NCBI GenBank assembly: GCA_038326725.1
Contig: JBBQKI010000037.1
Span: 1 to 19,483, forward strand
DNA length: 19,483 nucleotides
Source: JBBQKI01 sp038326725
GTDB taxonomy: Bacteria > Bacteroidota > Bacteroidia > Flavobacteriales > Flavobacteriaceae
Direction of reading: 5' to 3'
The notes below the pieces were generated by a model. That model was not told the DNA's origin. It saw only the letters and a program-made list of their open reading frames with translations, and made no database searches. A program made the translations under genes and the position numbers. Positions 7,951-15,063 of the stretch are shown piece after piece (within the stretch, counting starts at the first letter, position 1; every line of letters starts with the position of its first letter).

Positions 7951-8904
7951 TTAACTTTTGAAGCTTCCCATTTCGGAATATTTTTTCATCCGTTGGTTTA
8001 CCAATTCGGTTGGGGATAATTTTTTTAATACTGAATAAGCAGTCGTAATTGCTTTTGAAACGGTAATAAAAGTGGTGGCCCTATCGCTGTGCGCCCCGCC
8101 CAAAGGTTCCTTTACTATTTCATCAATAAGCTTTAATTTTTTCATATCGATAGCGGTTAGTTTCAAGGCTTCGGCCGCTTGTTCCTTAAATTCCCAACTA
8201 CGCCACAAAATGGAAGAACAACTTTCCGGTGAAATCACGGAATACCAAGTGTTTTCAAGCATTAAAACCCTATCTCCTACCCCAATGCCCAACGCGCCCC
8301 CACTTGCGCCTTCACCAATAATGACAACAATAATGGGAACTTTCAAGCGGGTCATTTCCAAAATATTTCGAGCAATTGCTTCACCTTGGCCACGCTCCTC
8401 GGCTTCAAGACCGGGATATGCCCCTGGGGTATCAATCAAGGTAACCACCGGAACGCCAAATTTTTCGGCAGATTTCATTAACCGCAAAGCTTTTCGGTAA
8501 CCCTCGGGGTTTGCCATGCCAAAATTCCGTATTTGCCGGGTTTTGGTATTATACCCTTTTTGCTGGCCAATGAACATAAAACTTTGGTCACCTATTTTTC
8601 CTAAACCACCCACCATGGCTTTATCGTCTTTAAAATTACGATCGCCATGAAGCTCCAAATAAGAACTGCCGCAAATCGCCCGGATATAATCATTGGTATA
8701 GGGCCTGTCCGGGTGTCTCGAAAGTTGCACGCGCTGCCAAGCCGTAAGGTTTTTATAGATTTCCCTTTTGGTATCGTTCAGTTTTTTTTCAATCTGTTTG
8801 CAGGTGTTAGTTACATCCACGTTGCTCTCCGAGCCAATAAGGCACGCCTTTTCATACTGCTCCTGTAATTCTTTAATGGGGAGTTCAAAATCAAGATATT
8901 CCAT
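7951..8904 (-). CDS. accA: Acetyl-CoA carboxylase carboxyltransferase subunit alpha
   Basis: Alpha half of the carboxyltransferase that moves CO2 from biotin to acetyl-CoA, giving malonyl-CoA, the first step of fatty acid synthesis; it works with AccD, which is not in this window. The 317-aa product starts at MEYLDFELPIKELQEQYEKA, the usual AccA N-terminus. The frame extends 37 codons upstream, but that part overlaps eamA and has no family character. Crotonase-fold signatures include LHGDRNFKDDKAMVGGLG, TLIDTPGAYPGLEAEERGQGEAIARN and GEGASGGALGIGVGDRVLMLENTWYSVISPE (oxyanion-hole glycines). A perfect -7 box lies 32 nt before the ATG, at the end of eamA. Confidence 0.97.
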   Translation of the reverse strand: MEYLDFELPIKELQEQYEKACLIGSESNVDVTNTCKQIEKKLNDTKREIYKNLTAWQRVQLSRHPDRPYTNDYIRAICGSSYLELHGDRNFKDDKAMVGGLGKIGDQSFMFIGQQKGYNTKTRQIRNFGMANPEGYRKALRLMKSAEKFGVPVVTLIDTPGAYPGLEAEERGQGEAIARNILEMTRLKVPIIVVIIGEGASGGALGIGVGDRVLMLENTWYSVISPESCSSILWRSWEFKEQAAEALKLTAIDMKKLKLIDEIVKEPLGGAHSDRATTFITVSKAITTAYSVLKKLSPTELVNQRMKKYSEMGSFKS

Positions 8905-8932
8905 GGTAATTTCTTGTTGTTTTTTTGATAGT

Positions 8933-9856
8933 TTACAAAGATAAATTTTTGTTTTCAGGTATGGGGATTCTCCTTCGTTTTCTTTCCAGTACAATTTTAA
9001 TAATGCCATTGGCAATCACGGTAAGCAAAATAATGCCCGCGCCGTAGTAAAATTGCGGGCTCATTTTTTCAGATTCGCCAAAAACAATGACTGCTAATAT
9101 TATCCCGTAAATGGGTTCCATGTTTATGGTAAGCATAACGGTGTACGGGCTTATCCATTTCATCACGTGAACTGATGCTATAAAAGCATAAGCGGTACAG
9201 ACGGAAGCCAAAATGAGAAGATAAATCCAATCTTTCATTGTAAGAACAAAAAACGAAGTTTCAAAACTGCCGGTAAAAGCAAGGTAAATAGTAATTCCCG
9301 AAACTCCGAACAATAGTTCATAAAAGGAGATTGCCGAAGCTTCGTGCTTTTCAACAAATTTCCCATTTATCACGGAAAAAAGAGCACTTAAAAATGCGGA
9401 GGCCAAAGCCAATAAAATCCCCAAGGTATATTGCGTTTCCACCTCAAATATCAAGTAAAGCCCCACGATCACGATAAGTCCAAAGAAAACTTCGTAAAGG
9501 ATTATTCTGCGTCCATAAAAAAGCGGTTCCAAAAAAGATGCAAAAAATGCACCGGTGGACAAAACCGCAAGTGTCACCGAAACATTGGAAGCTTTAATAG
9601 CACCAAAAAAAGTTAGCCAATGTAGTGCGATTACAGTACCACCTATAAGGAAACCAATAAGAGTTTTGGTTGAAAAGCGTAAATTTTTGTTTCTGATTTT
9701 AAGGAAAATAAACACAAAAGCCGTGGCCAGCAACATCCGAAACCAAACCAACGGAATAGCTTCAAGGGAAATTAGCGCGCCCAACACGGCGGTAAATCCC
9801 CAAATGAACACTATGAAGTGTAGGTGAAGGTAATTGACTAACTTATCGTTTCGCAT
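8933..9856 (-). CDS. EamA/DMT-family transporter
   Basis: Inner-membrane permease of the drug/metabolite transporter superfamily, 307 aa, with about ten hydrophobic helices arranged as two EamA repeats (roughly 10-140 and 150-285). The first repeat starts LHFIVFIWGFTAVLGALISLEAIPLVWFR, a typical EamA opening; the second contains the MEPIYGIILAVIVFGE signature near the end. A basic C-terminal tail (ERKRRRIPIPENK) should face the cytoplasm. Substrate cannot be told from sequence; relatives export amino acids, nucleosides or other metabolites. Its start overlaps the end of lptG by 14 nt, indicating translational coupling in one operon. Confidence 0.88.
   Translation of the reverse strand: MRNDKLVNYLHLHFIVFIWGFTAVLGALISLEAIPLVWFRMLLATAFVFIFLKIRNKNLRFSTKTLIGFLIGGTVIALHWLTFFGAIKASNVSVTLAVLSTGAFFASFLEPLFYGRRIILYEVFFGLIVIVGLYLIFEVETQYTLGILLALASAFLSALFSVINGKFVEKHEASAISFYELLFGVSGITIYLAFTGSFETSFFVLTMKDWIYLLILASVCTAYAFIASVHVMKWISPYTVMLTINMEPIYGIILAVIVFGESEKMSPQFYYGAGIILLTVIANGIIKIVLERKRRRIPIPENKNLSL
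8936..8943 (-). promoter_or_regulatory. accA promoter -7 element
   Basis: TATCTTTG on the minus strand, a perfect -7 box overlapping the last codons of eamA, 32 nt before the accA start. No TTG is seen at the expected -33 distance, so it could be a weak internal promoter that supplements read-through from the tgt operon. Confidence 0.4.
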
Positions 9857-10922
9857 TTCTCAAAAGATAAATGGCAAGGGCAGCAAAAACAAAATTAGGG
9901 AACCAAGTGGCAATGAAAGGCGAAAATGTGCTTTGCTCGGCCATAGTACCAAATATTTTATCGAAGAATATAAATATCATCCCGATGCCAATACCGATTG
10001 CTAAATTTATTCCCATCCCGCCACGCCTTTTTACCGAGGAAACAGCTACTGCAATAATGGTTAAAATATACGCCGAAACTGGCAGGCTCCAGCGTTTGTA
10101 CCGAACCACTTCGTATCGGTTTATGTAGGATGAGCCACGGGCTTTTTCGCGTTTAATGAAGGAATTCAGTTCGTTGAAATTCAACGTTTCGGCAATATAA
10201 TTTACTGGGGTAAGATCGGTTATCTCAAAATCGAAAACAGTGTCGAGCTTAGCTTTGCTTTCTATGATGTCTTCGTTTTCACCAATTATCCTTTTTGTGT
10301 AATTAAAAAGTGAATAGGTGCTGTCCGCATCGTTGAATTTTATTTGGTTCGCGGCAAGTTTATAGGTCATTTTATTGCCCTCAAAATGTTCCAAAGTGAA
10401 GTTGCTGCCGGATTTTTCTGTAACATTGAAATAGCTTACATAAATATAGTCGTTATCATTTATCTGTGTAAAAACATTGTTTTGCTCTCGCGCACTTTTT
10501 CCTTTTTTTAAATAATTATAAGAAAATTCATTAAACCCTTTACTTGCTTTGGGTGCTAAATACATGCTTAAAACCAATGCCCCAAAACAAACCAAAGTGG
10601 CCCCAATAACGTAAGGCCGCAAAAAACGATTATAGGAAACCCCGCTACTCAAAAAAGCGATGATCTCGGTATCGTTTGCCAATTTTGAAGTGAACCAAAT
10701 AACTGATAAGAACAAAAATAATGGGAACAACAGATTGGCGAAGTAAATGGTGAAATCCAACAGGTATTGCGCCACCTCCATAAGTGGGACTTCGTTCTCC
10801 AATATTTTATCTATTTTTTCTGCAAGGTGAACAGTGATGCCAATGGGAATAAAAAGCAAAAGCAATAACAGGAACGTGCCCAAATATTTCTTAAGAATGT
10901 ATCTGTCCAGTATGCTTAACAT
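9843..10922 (-). CDS. lptG: LptF/LptG-family LPS export permease
   Basis: Permease of the LPS transport ABC system: with LptF and the LptB2 ATPase it lifts lipopolysaccharide from the inner membrane into the LptC/LptA bridge. The 359 aa start MLSILDRYILKKYLGTFLL, the classic LptF/G opening (membrane-embedded amphipathic helix plus TM1); three N-terminal helices (to ~115), a periplasmic beta-jellyroll (about 125-265) and three C-terminal helices follow. The segment LANDTEIIAFLSSGVSYNRFLRPY is the coupling-helix region contacting LptB. An in-frame TTG six nt upstream is ignored because the ATG fits the family. It follows tgt after 6 nt and overlaps eamA. Family is certain, G versus F less so. 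Confidence 0.9.
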   Translation of the reverse strand: MLSILDRYILKKYLGTFLLLLLLFIPIGITVHLAEKIDKILENEVPLMEVAQYLLDFTIYFANLLFPLFLFLSVIWFTSKLANDTEIIAFLSSGVSYNRFLRPYVIGATLVCFGALVLSMYLAPKASKGFNEFSYNYLKKGKSAREQNNVFTQINDNDYIYVSYFNVTEKSGSNFTLEHFEGNKMTYKLAANQIKFNDADSTYSLFNYTKRIIGENEDIIESKAKLDTVFDFEITDLTPVNYIAETLNFNELNSFIKREKARGSSYINRYEVVRYKRWSLPVSAYILTIIAVAVSSVKRRGGMGINLAIGIGIGMIFIFFDKIFGTMAEQSTFSPFIATWFPNFVFAALAIYLLRNAKR

Positions 10923-10928
10923 AATCAA

Positions 10929-12059
10929 TTAAAGGCGTTGATCCATTTGTTTGACCATGGTGTTTTTCCAGGCCGTGAAATCCCCGGCTAATATATGTTT
11001 TCTGGCTTCACGAACCAACCAAATGTAGAATCCAAGGTTATGGATAGTGGCTATTTGCCGTCCCAGCATTTCGTTAACTGTAAATAAATGGTGAAGGTAG
11101 GCCTTGCTGTATTCTGTGTCCACCCAAGTTATGTTCATTGGATCAATGGTAGAAAAATCCGCTTCCCATTTTTTGTTCTTGATATTGATGGTGCCATGTG
11201 CTGTAAATAACATCCCATTCCTGCCATTGCGTGTCGGCATCACACAATCAAACATATCAATTCCCAACGCAATGTTCTCCAAAATATTGATTGGCGTGCC
11301 AACCCCCATTAAATACCGGGGTTTCTCTTTTGGAAGAATTTCGGTTACTATTGATGTCATTTCGTACATTTCCTCAGCAGGTTCGCCCACAGAAAGCCCA
11401 CCAATGGCATTACCTTCCGCGCCCGCTGAAGCTATATATTCCGCCGATTGCTGTCTTAAATCTTTATAAGTGCTGCCTTGAACAATGGGAAAAAAAGTCT
11501 GCTCGTAACCGTATTTCAAAGGGGTTTTTTCCAAATGCGAAATGCACCTGTCCAGCCAGCGGTGGGTCATGTGCATCGACCTTTTCGCATAATTATATTC
11601 ACATGGATAGGGCGTGCATTCATCAAAGGCCATAATAATATCCGCACCAATAATCCGCTGTATTTCCATAACGTTTTCCGGTGTAAAAACGTGGTAACTC
11701 CCGTCAATATGCGATTTAAACTTAACCCCTTCTTCCTTTATTTTCCGATTGGCCGAAAGCGAATAAACTTGATAGCCACCACTATCGGTCAAAAGGTTTC
11801 GGTCCCAGTTCATGAATTTATGAAGGCCGCCTGCTTTTTCGATGATTTCGATGCCGGGCCGGAGGTAAAGGTGATAGGTATTCCCCAAAATAATATCCGG
11901 GTTAATTTCCTCTTTTAATTCCCGCTGATGCACTCCTTTTACTGACCCAACTGTGCCAACGGGCATAAACATTGGCGTTTCAATTGTTCCGTGATCTAAG
12001 GTAATGGTGCCAGCTCGCGCTTGGCTTTGGATATCTGTACTCTCTAATTTAAACTGCAT
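10929..12059 (-). CDS. tgt: tRNA-guanine transglycosylase, zinc-cysteine motif absent
   Basis: Exchanges the wobble guanine of tRNAs with GUN anticodons for preQ1, the first tRNA-bound step of queuosine synthesis. The 376 aa start MQFKLESTDIQSQARAGTITL; the 14 extra codons upstream in frame are dropped because the conserved N-terminus begins here. Motifs seen: TPMFMPVGTVGSVKG, the substrate aspartate region LTDSGGYQVYSL, MAFDECTPYP, GGLSVGEP, YLMGVGTP and the second Asp in GIDMFDCVMPTRNGRNG. The usual zinc ligands CxCxxC are missing: the stretch from Met308 reads MNITWVDTEYSKAYLHHLF with no Cys, while the His of TIHNLGFY remains. This may be a lineage trait. First gene of the tgt-lptG-eamA operon. 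Confidence 0.95.
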   Translation of the reverse strand: MQFKLESTDIQSQARAGTITLDHGTIETPMFMPVGTVGSVKGVHQRELKEEINPDIILGNTYHLYLRPGIEIIEKAGGLHKFMNWDRNLLTDSGGYQVYSLSANRKIKEEGVKFKSHIDGSYHVFTPENVMEIQRIIGADIIMAFDECTPYPCEYNYAKRSMHMTHRWLDRCISHLEKTPLKYGYEQTFFPIVQGSTYKDLRQQSAEYIASAGAEGNAIGGLSVGEPAEEMYEMTSIVTEILPKEKPRYLMGVGTPINILENIALGIDMFDCVMPTRNGRNGMLFTAHGTINIKNKKWEADFSTIDPMNITWVDTEYSKAYLHHLFTVNEMLGRQIATIHNLGFYIWLVREARKHILAGDFTAWKNTMVKQMDQRL

Positions 12060-12079
12060 GAAGCTTTTTTGCTGAGGAG

Positions 12080-12087
12080 CAAAGATA
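12080..12087 (-). promoter_or_regulatory. tgt promoter -7 element
   Basis: TATCTTTG on the minus strand, a full match to TAnnTTTG, 20 nt before the tgt ATG. No TTG lies at the usual 18-21 nt spacing upstream, so the -33 element is not assigned. Confidence 0.45.
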
Positions 12088-12197
12088 GAATGAAATACCA
12101 AAAGCCCGAGAGGAAATGAAAAAAATGGCGTTCAGGGGGTAAAATGTTTCCAAGCCTCGAAAACAAAAAGGGTGGTCATTTTTAAATCATTTTTCCC

Positions 12198-12500
12198 TCA
12201 ATATTCCAAAGGTTCTTTTCTTGCGTAACGTACGCGGATAATATAAATAGCATTTTCTTCAACAAGGTAAGATATTCGGTAAGTGTGTTTTTCGTATGCC
12301 CTAATATTTCCTTTGGTGTTTTCCTTGAGTGTATCTGTTTTATAAATCTCAGGCTTAGTCGCTAATATGGAGGTGGATTCATAAATTTCTATAACGATTC
12401 TGGTTGCGGTTTCAATAGATCCGGATTGTTAAAATAAATCCAAAAAAGCCTCGTTAAGTTCTGCGTCTGCTTGATGCGTCCAGCTTATTGTTTTGTCCAT
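12198..12500 (-). pseudogene. RelE/ParE-type toxin, broken by an in-frame stop
   Basis: Reading from ATG at 12500, overlapping the antitoxin end by 16 nt, gives 100 codons before TGA at 12198-12200, the usual length of a ParE/RelE-like toxin. Codon 24 is TAA (12431-12429). The rest stays in the same frame and is well conserved: after the stop it reads QSGSIETATRIVIEIYES, then GNIRAYEKHTYRISYLVEENAIY and a C-terminal RVRYARKEP, the pattern of chromosomal type II toxins in Bacteroidota. No in-frame restart codon lies near the break. Toxins of this fold cleave mRNA or block gyrase; this one should be inactive unless the stop is read through. The single lesion suggests recent decay. Confidence 0.75.
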
Positions 12501-12721
12501 TGTTTAATACGTTCTTCCATTTCTTTATGCGTGTAGGTTTTTTCATTTTCTGTCTGTGCAATAGACGCATCAATTTCAGAATTGTATTGCTCTAGGCTAA
12601 TACGTTCCAACGATACTTTTTTCCGGTATATCAACATATTTTTAATCGCATCTATAAACGTAGGGTCTTTTACATTTTCCAACTCTTGGCGTATCCATTT
12701 TAAATCTGCTTCTAAATCCAT
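12485..12721 (-). CDS. Antitoxin of a type II toxin-antitoxin pair
   Basis: A 78-aa, highly charged, helix-rich protein: an N-terminal segment with WIRQELENVKDPTFIDAIKNML followed by IYRKKVSLERISLEQYNSEIDAS and an acidic/basic tail. Small proteins of this appearance commonly precede ParE/RelE-like toxin genes in Flavobacteriaceae, and the downstream overlapping toxin frame supports the assignment. It would neutralise the toxin by direct binding; no clear DNA-binding motif is seen. The gene is intact although the toxin carries a stop codon. A good promoter stands just upstream. Confidence 0.7.
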   Translation of the reverse strand: MDLEADLKWIRQELENVKDPTFIDAIKNMLIYRKKVSLERISLEQYNSEIDASIAQTENEKTYTHKEMEERIKQWTKQ

Positions 12722-12742
12722 AACCTCGGTGTTTTAATATAT

Positions 12743-12771
12743 CAAAGATAAATTATATTTCATTCGGGCAA
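12743..12771 (-). promoter_or_regulatory. Promoter of the toxin-antitoxin operon
   Basis: On the minus strand TTG (12771-12769), 18 nt, then TATCTTTG (12750-12743), a strong Bacteroidota-type promoter; the antitoxin ATG begins 22 nt after the -7 box. Confidence 0.55.
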
Positions 12772-12790
12772 TTTATAAATTTTCTAACCG

Positions 12791-12846
12791 TGAACTTTGA
12801 ACCCAAAACCCAGAACCCAGAACCCAGAACTGAGAACCTAGAACCC
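12791..12846. repeat. Heptanucleotide tandem repeat (AGAACCC type)
   Basis: Eight consecutive 7-bp units with consensus AGAACCC (TGAACTT, TGAACCC, AAAACCC, AGAACCC twice, AGAACTG, AGAACCT, AGAACCC). It is a low-complexity microsatellite in the spacer between the toxin-antitoxin promoter and the transketolase promoter. A related array stands after the second transketolase gene. Confidence 0.85.
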
Positions 12847-12896
12847 ATCCTGTTAACAAAACCCCTAAATCGTTGATAACTGCAATGGCTTCCATT

Positions 12897-12926
12897 TTGA
12901 AGGCCGTGTTTATTGGTATATTTTTG
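12897..12926 (+). promoter_or_regulatory. Promoter of the transketolase genes
   Basis: TTG (12897-12899), 19 nt, then TATTTTTG (12919-12926), a full consensus match; transcription would start near 12932 and the ATG follows at 12950. Confidence 0.6.
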
Positions 12927-12949
12927 AAACTGAAAAAAAGAACAACTTC

Positions 12950-13795
12950 ATGAACGAAACAAAACGGCTTGAAAACCTGGTAATCCAAGTTCGCCGCGAT
13001 ATTCTTCGCCAAGTCCACAAGGTAAATTCCGGCCATCCCGGGGGCTCCCTCGGCTGTGCCGAATTCTTTGTCGCCCTTTTTCAAAATATCATGGAAAGGA
13101 ATGAAACCTTTACCATGGATGGTAAGGACGAAGATCTTTTCTTCCTTTCAAATGGCCACATTTCCCCCGTGTTTTACAGCGTGCTGGCGCGTTCGGGCTA
13201 TTTTCCCGTTGAAGAATTGCGGACATTCCGTCATTTAAACTCCCGCCTGCAGGGTCACCCCACCACCCACGAAGGTCTACCGGGAATCCGCATTGCCTCC
13301 GGTTCGCTGGGGCAAGGCATTTCAGTTTCCATCGGCGCGGCCCAAAGCAAAAAACTAAATAAGGATTCTCATTTAATTTACACCCTTTGTGGCGATGGCG
13401 AACTGCAGGAAGGCCAAAACTGGGAAGCCATTATGTACGCCGCAGGGAACAAGATCGATAACCTAATTGTAACCATAGACCTCAACGGCCAGCAAATAGA
13501 CGGTTCTACGAACAATGTACTGCCTATGGGAAATTTGGAGGAAAAATTTAAGGCTTTCGGCTGGGATGTGTTGAACATTCAAGAAGGAAATGACCTTGCC
13601 GCCATAATTTCTGGGATGAAAAAGGCCAAGGCAAAAACCGGAAAAGGAAAACCAATTTGCGTTTTGCTGCACACTATAATGGGCAACGGGGTCGATTTTA
13701 TGATGCACACCCACGATTGGCACGGCAAGGCACCCAACGATGCCCAACTGGAAACCGCACTTTCTCAGTGTGCCGTAACTCTAGGAGATTATTAA
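12950..13795 (+). CDS. Transketolase, N-terminal (TPP-binding) subunit
   Basis: N-terminal half of a split transketolase, 281 aa; it binds the diphosphate end of thiamine diphosphate. With the C-terminal subunit it moves two-carbon ketol units between sugar phosphates in the non-oxidative pentose phosphate pathway. Visible motifs: HPGGSLG (His29), SNGHISP, the TPP/Mg signature GDGELQEGQNWEA (148-160) closing about 25 residues later with DLNGQQ, and a C-terminal HTIMGNGVDFM/HDWHGKAP segment. It ends in its own stop and is separated from the partner by 112 nt, so this is a true two-gene arrangement, not a frameshift: both halves have family-like ends. DXS-like enzymes are less likely. Confidence 0.93.
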   Translation: MNETKRLENLVIQVRRDILRQVHKVNSGHPGGSLGCAEFFVALFQNIMERNETFTMDGKDEDLFFLSNGHISPVFYSVLARSGYFPVEELRTFRHLNSRLQGHPTTHEGLPGIRIASGSLGQGISVSIGAAQSKKLNKDSHLIYTLCGDGELQEGQNWEAIMYAAGNKIDNLIVTIDLNGQQIDGSTNNVLPMGNLEEKFKAFGWDVLNIQEGNDLAAIISGMKKAKAKTGKGKPICVLLHTIMGNGVDFMMHTHDWHGKAPNDAQLETALSQCAVTLGDY

Positions 13796-13806
13796 AACAC
13801 CCGAAA

Positions 13807-13833
13807 GCCCCTCCTAAGGAGGGGTTGGGGAGG
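13807..13833. repeat. GC-rich palindromic intergenic element, copy A
   Basis: CCCCTCC TAA GGAGGGG forms a 7-bp hairpin (13808-13824), followed by TTGGGGAGG. It lies 12 bp after the first transketolase stop. Five T follow at 13836-13840, so it might also attenuate transcription between the subunits. Confidence 0.65.
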
Positions 13834-13875
13834 ACTTTTTATATAAGGACAATAACATTAAAACCCAAAACCCAA

Positions 13876-13904
13876 GCTCCCTCCTTTTGGAGGCGTTGGG
13901 AAGG
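13876..13904. repeat. GC-rich palindromic intergenic element, copy B
   Basis: A diverged copy of the element at 13807: CTCC-CTCC-TTTT-GGAG followed by GCGTTGGGAAGG. It ends 3 bp before the start codon of the second transketolase gene, in its ribosome-binding region. Two AAAACCC heptads (around 13859-13872) lie just before it. Confidence 0.6.
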
Positions 13905-13907
13905 CCT

Positions 13908-14861
13908 ATGAAAAAATACACCGATTCAGGAAAACAGGATACCCGCTCCGGCTTTGGCGCAGGATTGACCGAACTTGGAAAAACAAACCCCGATGTTGTT
14001 GCCCTTTGCGCCGACCTTACGGGCTCTTTAAAAATGGACGACTTCAAGGCGAACCACCCCGAACGGTTTTTTCAGGTGGGCATTGCCGAGGCCAACATGA
14101 TGGGCATTGCCGCGGGAATGACCATTGGCGGAAAAATTCCTTTTACGGGCACTTTTGCAAATTTTTCCACCGGCAGGGTTTACGACCAAATCCGCCAAAG
14201 CATTGCCTACAGCGGGAAGAATGTAAAGATATGCGCCTCCCATGCAGGGCTTACACTGGGTGAAGATGGCGCCACCCACCAAATTTTAGAAGATATTGGG
14301 TTGATGAAAATGCTTCCGGGTATGACGGTAATCAATACTTGCGATTACAACCAGACCAAGGCCGCCACCATTGCCATTGCCGATTATAAAGGCCCGGTTT
14401 ACCTTAGGTTCGGAAGGCCAAAAGTGGCAAACTTCACCCCGGAAAACCAAAAATTTCAAATTGGGAAAGCCGTGCTTTTACAAGAAGGAAACGATGTAAC
14501 TATCGTGGCTACGGGCCATTTGGTTTGGGAAGCGTTACAAGCTGCTGAAACCTTGTTCGAAAAAGGCATTCATGCCGAAGTGATTAATATCCATACCATA
14601 AAACCGCTTGACGACAAAGCCATTTTGGACAGCGTTAAAAAAACCGGTTGCATCGTTACTGCGGAAGAGCATAACTTTTTGGGTGGTTTGGGCGAAAGTG
14701 TTGCGCGGGTTTTAAGTACAAACCATCCAGCACCGCAGGAATTCGTGGCCACTCAGGACACCTTTGGCGAATCTGGCACCCCTGAAGAATTAATGGATAA
14801 ATATGGCTTGAACGCAGCTGCCATCGTTGGAGCAGTAATGAAGGTAATGGCAAGGAAATAA
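13908..14861 (+). CDS. Transketolase, C-terminal (pyrimidine-binding) subunit
   Basis: The 317-aa partner of the upstream subunit. It holds the pyrimidine-binding domain with the catalytic glutamate in GIAEANMMGIAAG (Glu61), which activates the thiamine ring, the central HAGLTLGEDGATHQ segment and the C-terminal transketolase domain (about 190-310; ATGHLVWEALQAAETL, VINIHTIKPLDDKAI, EEHNFLGGLGESVA). The ATG at 13908 (MKKYTDSGKQDTRSGFGAGL) is chosen over an in-frame TTG at 13887, which lies inside the palindromic repeat. Probably co-transcribed with the first subunit. No clear terminator follows; the next 200 bp hold AT-rich sequence and heptad repeats. Confidence 0.93.
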   Translation: MKKYTDSGKQDTRSGFGAGLTELGKTNPDVVALCADLTGSLKMDDFKANHPERFFQVGIAEANMMGIAAGMTIGGKIPFTGTFANFSTGRVYDQIRQSIAYSGKNVKICASHAGLTLGEDGATHQILEDIGLMKMLPGMTVINTCDYNQTKAATIAIADYKGPVYLRFGRPKVANFTPENQKFQIGKAVLLQEGNDVTIVATGHLVWEALQAAETLFEKGIHAEVINIHTIKPLDDKAILDSVKKTGCIVTAEEHNFLGGLGESVARVLSTNHPAPQEFVATQDTFGESGTPEELMDKYGLNAAAIVGAVMKVMARK

Positions 14862-14977
14862 CTGTTTTGCGTTTATTGGTTTATTCGTTTAAGAAAAACT
14901 ATTCGCTTTTCCCTCGCTATTCGCTAATTCCTAATTTTAGAAATAGCTCCCACCTTTAATCTTCCGTTACTATAACT

Positions 14978-15057
14978 GAAAACTGAGAACTGAAAACTGA
15001 GAACCGAAAACTGAGAACCGAAAACTCACTACCCATTAAAGACTACCCACTAAAGTC
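14978..15057. repeat. Alternating heptad repeat and 14-bp direct repeat
   Basis: Seven units alternating GAAAACT and GAGAACY (14978-15026), effectively a 14-bp period, followed by two 14-bp units TACCCATTAAAGAC and TACCCACTAAAGTC (15030-15057) differing at two bases. Related in period and sequence to the array at 12791. It sits between the convergent second transketolase gene and the FKBP lipoprotein gene. Confidence 0.8.
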
Positions 15058-15063
15058 TAAATA

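Noticed and set aside
8905..9015. N-terminal extension of accA
   Set aside because: It overlaps eamA on the same strand and shows no AccA character before MEYLDFELP.
10926..10928. TTG start for lptG and similar TTG starts at 16484 and 13887
   Set aside because: ATGs a few codons downstream fit family starts; the TTGs fall in a spacer, a -7 box and a repeat respectively.
12791..12846. CRISPR-like array
   Set aside because: Units are 7 bp with no spacers; it is a microsatellite.
13796..13907. Frameshift splitting one transketolase gene
   Set aside because: Both halves have natural ends and starts, match known separate subunits, and are divided by repeat-rich spacer.
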